Origin: Acidobacteriota bacterium
Lineage (GTDB): Bacteria > Acidobacteriota > Terriglobia > Terriglobales > Acidobacteriaceae
Assembly (NCBI GenBank): GCA_021804965.1
Contig: JAJZGG010000015.1
Location: forward strand, 1-41,468
Direction: 5' to 3'
DNA length: 41,468 nucleotides
A model generated the notes under the pieces. That model saw nothing but the letters and a program-made list of their open reading frames with translations. It was not told the origin of the DNA and made no database searches. A program made the translations under genes and the position numbers. This document shows, in pieces, positions 35,141 through 41,468 of this stretch. Positions within the stretch are counted from its first letter, which is position 1. Each line of letters starts with the position of its first letter.

Positions 35141-36351
35141 CGCCGCCGCTCCCCGGCCATCTCCAGCAGGCAATCGCTCCACGCCTGCAGCGCAGCCTCC
35201 TGCGTAAAGGGCCGCAGAAACCCATGGGCTCGCAGAAACCCATACTCCAGCCGCACATCCCCCATCCCCGCCGCGCGTCGCGCCCGCACCGCATCCATCG
35301 CCTGCCGCAGCGCCGCCGCCAGCGCATCCGCATGCGTGGCCTCCGCCACCCATGCTCCATCCGCATTCCGCAGCAGTTCCACCACCCCCGCGCTGCACGG
35401 CGTCGCCACCAGCGGCAGCCCCGCCGCCGCAGCCTCCAGCAGCGCATTCGGCATACCCTCCAGCCGCGACGGCTGCACATACACATCTGCCGCTGCCAGC
35501 TCCGGCACCGTCTCCGCCACATACCCGGCAAAGCGCACCGTTGACTCCACGCCCAGCCGTCGGCTCAGCGCCTCCAGCGCAGCCCGCTCGCGCCCTTCGC
35601 CCACAATCACCAGCTCGTCCCCATCCTTCACCGGCAGCCGCTGCCAGGCCTCCAGCAGCAGATCCACGCCCTTTTCGCGCGCCAGCCGCCCCACGCAGAG
35701 CACGCGCATGCCGCTCCGATCATTTCTGTTCCGGCCATCCCCGCTCGCGCCCATCCCGCTCGCGCCCATCCTGCCGTGCTCTGCCTGCACCGCCTGTCCC
35801 ATCCGCTCCACTGCAACCGGATTCGGCACCACCCGGCAGCGTTCCCGACGAATGCCCATATGCCGCACTGCATCCTCGGCCATCGCCTCGCTCTGGCACA
35901 GCACAGCATCGGCGCGCCGCAGCAGCAGCGCCTGCGCCCACCGCGCCCATCCCCCCGGATACGCCAGCGACAGCGTCGTATTCACGCGAATCCCCACCGC
36001 AGTCCCGGCCGGAAACCACGGCCGCAGCGCCAGCACCAGCAGGCTCAGATGCATCATCCCGCTCACCACCAGCTCCGGCTGCACCGCCCGCACCAGCCGC
36101 ACCAGCTTCGGCCCTGCGCGACGCACCCGTCCTGCCTCCAGCCGATGCACCTGCACCTGCTCCGGCAGTTGCGGCGCGCCGTCGCCATCGTCGGCCAGCA
36201 CCGCCAGATGCACCTCAAACCGCGCCGCATCCAGACGCGAATCCAGCCCTGTCGCCAGACCCGCCGCCACCGCAGCCATCACGTGCTCGGCCCCGCCGCC
36301 ACCCAGGTGCGGAATCAGCAGCAGAATCCGTTTGCGCCTCGGCTCACTCAC
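35137..36351 (-). CDS. Glycosyltransferase family 4 (GT-B)
   Basis: A 404-residue GT-B transferase from GTG 36351, which has GGGGAG six bases upstream; an ATG at 36390 would add 13 residues. RILLLIPHLGGGGAEHVM is the N-terminal glycine loop, LCQSEAMAEDAV and VVPNPV the linker, VGRLAREKGVDLLLEAW the start of the donor domain, and EGMPNALLE the E-x7-E motif. A low-complexity Gly/Met/Ser/Arg stretch (GRMGASGMGASGDGRNRND) is inserted just before the donor domain. First gene of a two-gene minus-strand unit within the polysaccharide locus. Substrates cannot be assigned. Confidence 0.86.
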   Translation of the reverse strand: MSEPRRKRILLLIPHLGGGGAEHVMAAVAAGLATGLDSRLDAARFEVHLAVLADDGDGAPQLPEQVQVHRLEAGRVRRAGPKLVRLVRAVQPELVVSGMMHLSLLVLALRPWFPAGTAVGIRVNTTLSLAYPGGWARWAQALLLRRADAVLCQSEAMAEDAVRHMGIRRERCRVVPNPVAVERMGQAVQAEHGRMGASGMGASGDGRNRNDRSGMRVLCVGRLAREKGVDLLLEAWQRLPVKDGDELVIVGEGRERAALEALSRRLGVESTVRFAGYVAETVPELAAADVYVQPSRLEGMPNALLEAAAAGLPLVATPCSAGVVELLRNADGAWVAEATHADALAAALRQAMDAVRARRAAGMGDVRLEYGFLRAHGFLRPFTQEAALQAWSDCLLEMAGERRR

Positions 36352-36394
36352 AGGAAACTCCCCAGCAAGAATACGTCCCGTCCCCGCCATCCAC

Positions 36395-36432
36395 CATCCG
36401 CAATGCCGTCAAGCATCCGCAAAGCCGTTAAG
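36395..36432 (+). repeat. Tandem 19-base direct repeat before a glycosyltransferase gene
   Basis: Two adjacent copies, 36395-36413 and 36414-36432, of CATCCGCAA-N-GCCGT-N-AAG, differing at two positions. The second copy overlaps a -10-like TAAGAT (36429-36434), six bases before the ATG at 36441. It lies in the divergent region between two transferase genes. Confidence 0.7.
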
Positions 36433-36440
36433 ATGGCTCC

Positions 36441-37598
36441 ATGTCCTCCCCGACACCCGAAGTCTCCATCCTCTTCGGCATCACCAGCGATCAAACCCTG
36501 CTCGTCCTTCGTCCCCAGTTGCTTGCCCTGCAGCAGGCCGGCATTTCCGTCTCCCTGCTCTGCTCCCCCGGTCCGCTCGCCACCGAACTGCGCAGCAGCA
36601 CCCCCATCGCCGTTCATCCCGTGCCCATCCGTCGCGGAATCGCCCCGCTGCACGATCTGCTTGCCTTCCTGCGCATCCTTCGCCTGCTCGCCCGGCTTCG
36701 CCCCGCCATGGTGGACTTCAGCACGCCCAAGGCCGCGCTGCTCGGTCTGCTCGCCGCCCGTATGCTGCGCATCCCGGTCCGCATCCACACCCTGCGCGGC
36801 CTGCGCGTCGAATCCGCATCCCCGCTGCTGCGTCCGCTGCTGCTCTTCGCCGAGCGACTCACCGCTGCCTGCGCACACGTTGTCCTCTGCAACAGTCCCA
36901 GCCTGCTCCAGCAGGCCGCCCGGCTCCGCATCGCTCCCGCCGCCCACCTGCAGATGCTCGCCCACGGCAGCACTCACGGCGTCGATCTCGACCAATTCGC
37001 TCCCGGTCCGGACTCGGTACGCGCCGCCTGCGGCATCCCCGCCGATGCTCTTGTTCTCGGCTACGTCGGTCGTCTCACCCGCAACAAGGGCATCCCCGAG
37101 CTGCTCCAGGCCTTCGACACACTCCGCGAGAAGCATCCGCAACTCCGGCTGCTTCTCGGCGGCTGGTTCGATGCCTCCGAAGACCATCTCCCGCCCGCAC
37201 TCGTGCAGCGCATCCGCGCCCATCCGGCCATCGTCGTCACCGGCTTCCGCGCCCAGGTCGCCCCGCTCTATCGCGCCATGGACATCTTCGTCCTGCCCAC
37301 CCACCGCGAAGGATTCCCCAACGTTGCCCTGGAGGCCGCGGCCACCGCGCTGCCCATCGTCACCACCACCGCCACCGGCGCCTGCGATGCCATCCAGCCC
37401 GGCATCACCGGACTGCTCGTCCCGCCCGGCAATCCCGCAGCCCTCACCGCTGCCATTGCACAGCTGCTCGATGACCCTGCACGCCGGCAGCAGATGGGCC
37501 GCAGCGGACGCCTCTGGGTCACGCAGCACTTCGCGCAGCCCTCCGTGCTGGCCGCCTCCGTCGCCTTCTATCAGCGCATGCGCTCTCTCGCGCCCTGA
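36441..37598 (+). CDS. Glycosyltransferase family 4 (GT-B)
   Basis: A 385-residue GT-B transferase. The start VSILFGITSDQTLLVLRPQLLALQQAG and the segment VRIHTLRGLRVES resemble transferases such as CapM/PglA-like enzymes of capsule loci. LGYVGRLTRNKGIPELLQAF begins the donor domain and EGFPNVALEAAATALPIVTT holds the E-x7-E motif. Sugar specificity unknown. No ribosome site is visible; TAAGAT ends six bases before the ATG, so a leaderless transcript is possible. Last gene of the polysaccharide locus, convergent with the GNAT gene after 33 bases. Confidence 0.87.
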   Translation: MSSPTPEVSILFGITSDQTLLVLRPQLLALQQAGISVSLLCSPGPLATELRSSTPIAVHPVPIRRGIAPLHDLLAFLRILRLLARLRPAMVDFSTPKAALLGLLAARMLRIPVRIHTLRGLRVESASPLLRPLLLFAERLTAACAHVVLCNSPSLLQQAARLRIAPAAHLQMLAHGSTHGVDLDQFAPGPDSVRAACGIPADALVLGYVGRLTRNKGIPELLQAFDTLREKHPQLRLLLGGWFDASEDHLPPALVQRIRAHPAIVVTGFRAQVAPLYRAMDIFVLPTHREGFPNVALEAAATALPIVTTTATGACDAIQPGITGLLVPPGNPAALTAAIAQLLDDPARRQQMGRSGRLWVTQHFAQPSVLAASVAFYQRMRSLAP

Positions 37599-37612
37599 TT
37601 GTCCCTGATTGT
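37593..37612 (+). repeat. Ten-base tandem duplication at the transferase stop codon
   Basis: CCCTGATTGT is repeated exactly (37593-37602 and 37603-37612). The first copy contains the TGA stop, so the second supplies a second TGA in another frame. A small slippage product, probably of no consequence. Confidence 0.6.
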
Positions 37613-37631
37613 GTGCTGCTTCTGCCGCCGC

Positions 37632-38150
37632 TCAGCCCAGCCGCACCAGCTGCTCGGCCTCATGCTTTGGTCCCAGGATGGAAACCCGCGGAATCCGTCC
37701 CCGCACCATCGCCACCTCGTCGCAGCGGTGCAGCCGCGGACAGCTCTGGCAGTCCTTGAAGATCTTGTCCGGCAGCTCCGCCTTGTCTTCCACCACGCGA
37801 AAGCCAAACTTAAAAAAGAAATCCGGAATCCGCGTAAACAGGCACACCGACTGGATGCCATGCTCCTCGGCCTCCTGCAGTAGCGCGCGCAGCACCGCGC
37901 CGCCTGCGCCCTTGCCCTTGGCTCCCGGCGTCATCACAATCGAACGAACCTCGGCCAGATGCGGCCCATACAGATGCAGTGCGCCGCAGCCCAGGAAGAT
38001 GCCCGTCTCCGACTCGGCCACCGTAAAGTCCCGCACGTTCTCGCAGATTTCAGAAAACTGCCGCTTCAGCAGCGTCCCATCTCCGCTCAGGCTGTTCACC
38101 AGCTCAAAGATGTTCGTCGCATCCTGCAGCCGTGCCTTACGCACCTGCAT
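37632..38150 (-). CDS. GNAT N-acetyltransferase, probable short N-acetylglutamate synthase
   Basis: A 172-residue GNAT protein. RKARLQDATNIFELVNSLS at the start, LAEVRSIVMTPGAKGKGAGGAVLRALL with the acetyl-CoA loop (G-K-G-x-G-G), TRIPDFFFKFGFRVVE, and the closing KDCQSCPRLHRCDEVAM are the pattern of ArgA-like single-domain N-acetylglutamate synthases. It would acetylate glutamate as the first step of arginine synthesis. The position directly after argH supports this. The ATG follows GGGAG at eight bases and overlaps the end of argH by 14 bases, so it is the last gene of an argF-argG-argH unit. A different amino-acid acetyltransferase remains possible. Confidence 0.8.
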   Translation of the reverse strand: MQVRKARLQDATNIFELVNSLSGDGTLLKRQFSEICENVRDFTVAESETGIFLGCGALHLYGPHLAEVRSIVMTPGAKGKGAGGAVLRALLQEAEEHGIQSVCLFTRIPDFFFKFGFRVVEDKAELPDKIFKDCQSCPRLHRCDEVAMVRGRIPRVSILGPKHEAEQLVRLG

Positions 38151-39588
38151 CGCCCATCTCCCTTTCGCGCTCCAGCGTCTCCATCCATCGCTTCCGCTCG
38201 GCCTCTGCCGCCGTCAGCGATGCGCTCACCTGTCGCCGCGCCGTTCCGCCCGCCACGTCGTGGCAGTCCACCGTCGCCATCAGCGCCACCGCATCGTAGA
38301 AATCCTCGGCAAACTCCGCGCCAAACTGCTGCAGCTCTGCCAGGCTCAGCCCGCCCAGCTCCACGCCCTTTTCCAGCGCAAAGCGTACCGCATGGCCAAT
38401 CTTTTCATGCGCCACGCGAAAGGCCACGCCCTTGCCCACCAGATAGGTCGCCGCCGCCATCGCGTTCAGGTAGCCTGTCTCCGCCGCCACCTGCATCCGC
38501 TCCAGCCGGAACTGCAGCACGCGCGTAAATCCGGCCAGCAGCCCGATCATCGCAGCCATGCCGCTCACGGCAAAGCAGGCCTCCTGCGTCTCCTGCATGT
38601 CCTTGTTATAGGCCAGCGGTTGCCCCTTGATCGTCAGCGTCAGCGCCGCCGCCGCTCCATGGATTCTGCCCGCCTTGCCCCGCACCAGCTCCACCAGGTC
38701 GGGATTCTTCTTCTGCGGCATCGCGCTCGACCCGGTCGAGTACCGCTCCGGCAGATCCACAAATCCATACTCGCTGCTGGAAAACAGCGCAATCTCCTCG
38801 GCAAACCGCGAGGCATGCAGCGCCACAAACGTGCAGCCCTGCACATACTCCAGCACAAAATCCCGGTCGCTCGTCGCGTCCATGCTGTTGGCCGTCGGTG
38901 CCGCAAACCCCAGCTCATCGGCCGCCAGTCTGCGGTCCAGCGCAAGCGTCGCGCCAGCCACTGCGCCCGAACCCAGCGGGCAGCGGTTCAGCCGCCTGCG
39001 TCCATCCTCCAGCCGGCTCACGTCCCGCAGCAGCATCTCCGCATAGGCATGCAGCCAGTGCGCCACCAGCACCGGTTCGGCCCGCTGCATGTGTGTATAC
39101 GACGGCATCACCGCATCGCCTGCGGCGCGCGCCTGTTCCAGCAGCGCCGCCACCCACTCCAGCAGAGCCTTTTCAAGCTCCGCCGCCTCTGCACGCACAT
39201 GCAGCCGCAGGTCCGTCGCAATCTGCTCGTTCCGGCTTCGGCCCGTATGGAGCTTCAGTGCCAGCGGTCCAATCTCCGCCGTCAGTGCCAGCTCCACCAG
39301 GTGATGCACATCCTCGGAGGACGGATACACGGCCAGCGCCGCATCCACGCTGGCTCCGGCAAATCGCCCGGCCACCGCGTCCAGTCCAGCGCGAATCGCA
39401 GCCAGCTCGGCAGCATCCAGCACTCCGGCCGCATGCAGCGCCGTCGCATGCGCCTTGCTTGCCCGCGTCTCCTGCCGCAGCAGCCGAAAATCAAACAGGA
39501 TCGACCGCTGCCAGGCTTCAAACTCCGGGTCCAGCGGCTCGCGGAATCGCCCCGACCACATCTTTGCGGATTGTTCTTCGTGGCCCAT
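38137..39588 (-). CDS. argH: Argininosuccinate lyase
   Basis: A 483-residue fumarase-superfamily lyase that splits argininosuccinate into arginine and fumarate. HTGRSRNEQ is at 114-122, THMQRAEP begins at 165 with the conserved His166, and the signature loop GSSAMPQKKNP is at 286-296 with the catalytic serine. It is a little longer than E. coli ArgH (457). The ATG lies one base after the argG stop, so coupling is expected. The C-terminus overlaps the GNAT gene by 14 bases. Confidence 0.95.
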   Translation of the reverse strand: MGHEEQSAKMWSGRFREPLDPEFEAWQRSILFDFRLLRQETRASKAHATALHAAGVLDAAELAAIRAGLDAVAGRFAGASVDAALAVYPSSEDVHHLVELALTAEIGPLALKLHTGRSRNEQIATDLRLHVRAEAAELEKALLEWVAALLEQARAAGDAVMPSYTHMQRAEPVLVAHWLHAYAEMLLRDVSRLEDGRRRLNRCPLGSGAVAGATLALDRRLAADELGFAAPTANSMDATSDRDFVLEYVQGCTFVALHASRFAEEIALFSSSEYGFVDLPERYSTGSSAMPQKKNPDLVELVRGKAGRIHGAAAALTLTIKGQPLAYNKDMQETQEACFAVSGMAAMIGLLAGFTRVLQFRLERMQVAAETGYLNAMAAATYLVGKGVAFRVAHEKIGHAVRFALEKGVELGGLSLAELQQFGAEFAEDFYDAVALMATVDCHDVAGGTARRQVSASLTAAEAERKRWMETLEREREMGDAGA

Positions 39589-39589
39589 C

Positions 39590-41011
<1,422 letters not shown>

Positions 41012-41468
41012 TTACTGGTTCTTCGCTCCCGGCAGCTCCACCAGCCCGCCCAGCAGCAGCAGCAGCAGCGCCTTCTGCGCATGCATCCGGTTCTCCGCCT
41101 GGTCAAAGACAATCGACTGCGGTCCATCCAGCACCGCATCCGTCACCTCGGCTCCGCGCCGCGCCGGCAGGCAGTGCATGAACACCGCGCGCTTGCTGGC
41201 CCGTGCCATCATCGCCTCATTCACCTGGAACGGACGGAAGATCGGCGCGCGCTTGGTCGACTCATGCTCAAAGCCCATGCTCACGCAGACATCCGTATAC
41301 ACCGCATCCGCATCCTCGGCCCCGGCCATCGGATCCTGCGTCAGCCGGATCTCGCAGCCGTTCTCGGCGGCAATTTCACGTGCCCGCGTCACAATCTCGA
41401 TATCCGGCGAGTAGCCGCGCGGCGTCGCCACCGTCACATTCGCCCCCAGTTGCGCACCGGCCAGCATC
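41012..41468 (-). CDS. argF: Ornithine carbamoyltransferase, C-terminal part (cut by window end)
   Basis: About 152 C-terminal residues of an ornithine carbamoyltransferase; the carbamoyl-phosphate domain lies beyond the window. MLAGAQLGANVTVATPRGY is the start of the ornithine domain. TDVCVSMGFE corresponds to the usual D-V-W-x-S-M-G motif, with Cys in place of Trp. MHCLPARRGAEVTD contains the catalytic HCLP. It forms citrulline from ornithine and carbamoyl phosphate. A run of six CAG on the plus strand (41051-41068) encodes six leucines near the end (ALLLLLLGG), an addition to the family consensus. First visible gene of the arg unit. Confidence 0.92.
   Translation of the reverse strand, partial: MLAGAQLGANVTVATPRGYSPDIEIVTRAREIAAENGCEIRLTQDPMAGAEDADAVYTDVCVSMGFEHESTKRAPIFRPFQVNEAMMARASKRAVFMHCLPARRGAEVTDAVLDGPQSIVFDQAENRMHAQKALLLLLLGGLVELPGAKNQ

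Noticed and set aside
33944-37474. An 1176-codon open frame on the plus strand opposite two glycosyltransferase genes
   Set aside because: It is a GC-driven shadow frame: low-complexity Pro/Arg/His composition and antisense to two genes with intact GT4 motifs.
41048-41071. CAG triplet run near the end of argF as a regulatory repeat
   Set aside because: It lies within the coding frame as a poly-Leu helix segment; such runs are common in GC-rich genes.

Overview
The window reads as a chromosomal segment of a GC-rich, Gram-negative bacterium with lipid A synthesis, a Bacillus-type three-gene succinate dehydrogenase, bacillithiol synthesis and a Wzx/Wzy-type exopolysaccharide locus. That combination, and several secreted proteins of no familiar family, suggest an Acidobacteriota member of the Acidobacteriaceae/Terriglobia type. 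This is an inference from gene content; no rRNA is present.

Layout. 0.1-3.4 kb (minus): an SDR oxidoreductase, xseB, and a fused homocysteine methyltransferase/methylene-THF reductase. 3.4-6.5 kb (plus): a surface lipoprotein, bacillithiol deacetylase bshB1 and an unplaced cytoplasmic protein. 6.6-10.2 kb: sdhCAB with a promoter and a terminator. 10.3-11.6 kb: an M19 dipeptidase. 11.8-12.7 kb: an Xre/MbcA-RES toxin-antitoxin pair ending 38 bases before tRNA-Gly(CCC). 12.86-15.6 kb: metY-metX behind a short leader ORF packed with Met and Cys codons and a terminator-like hairpin. 15.6-18.1 kb: two secreted proteins with clear promoter and terminator signals. 18.2-20.0 kb: an HU-like protein, dcd and a LuxR-type regulator. 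20.0-20.55 kb: a structured non-coding stretch. 20.55-24.1 kb: a SYLF protein, then lpxL-like, lpxD and a P-loop protein in overlapping frames. 24.1-25.4 kb: a FliB-like protein. 25.5-37.6 kb: exopolysaccharide genes (nucleotide-sugar dehydrogenase, epimerase, a Wzz-Wza fusion, polymerase/ligase, flippase, deacetylase-like protein, three GT4 transferases). 37.6-41.5 kb (minus): argF (cut by the window end), argG, argH and an N-acetylglutamate-synthase-like GNAT.

How the genes work together. metX and metY make homocysteine by direct sulfhydrylation, and the MetH/MetF-type fusion can methylate it, so two steps of methionine synthesis lie 10 kb apart. The polysaccharide genes cover precursor modification, assembly, flipping, polymerisation and export. 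No initiating phosphosugar transferase or tyrosine kinase is seen here. The arg genes cover the first step and the last three steps of arginine synthesis.

Two items stand out. First, the Met/Cys leader peptide with mutually exclusive hairpins ahead of metYX looks like a ribosome-mediated attenuator. Second, the exopolysaccharide co-polymerase and exporter form one 849-residue frame, with an internal signal peptide and a strong internal ribosome binding site at the junction. Several genes also carry a -10-like hexamer only 6-9 bases ahead of the start codon, which suggests leaderless transcripts.
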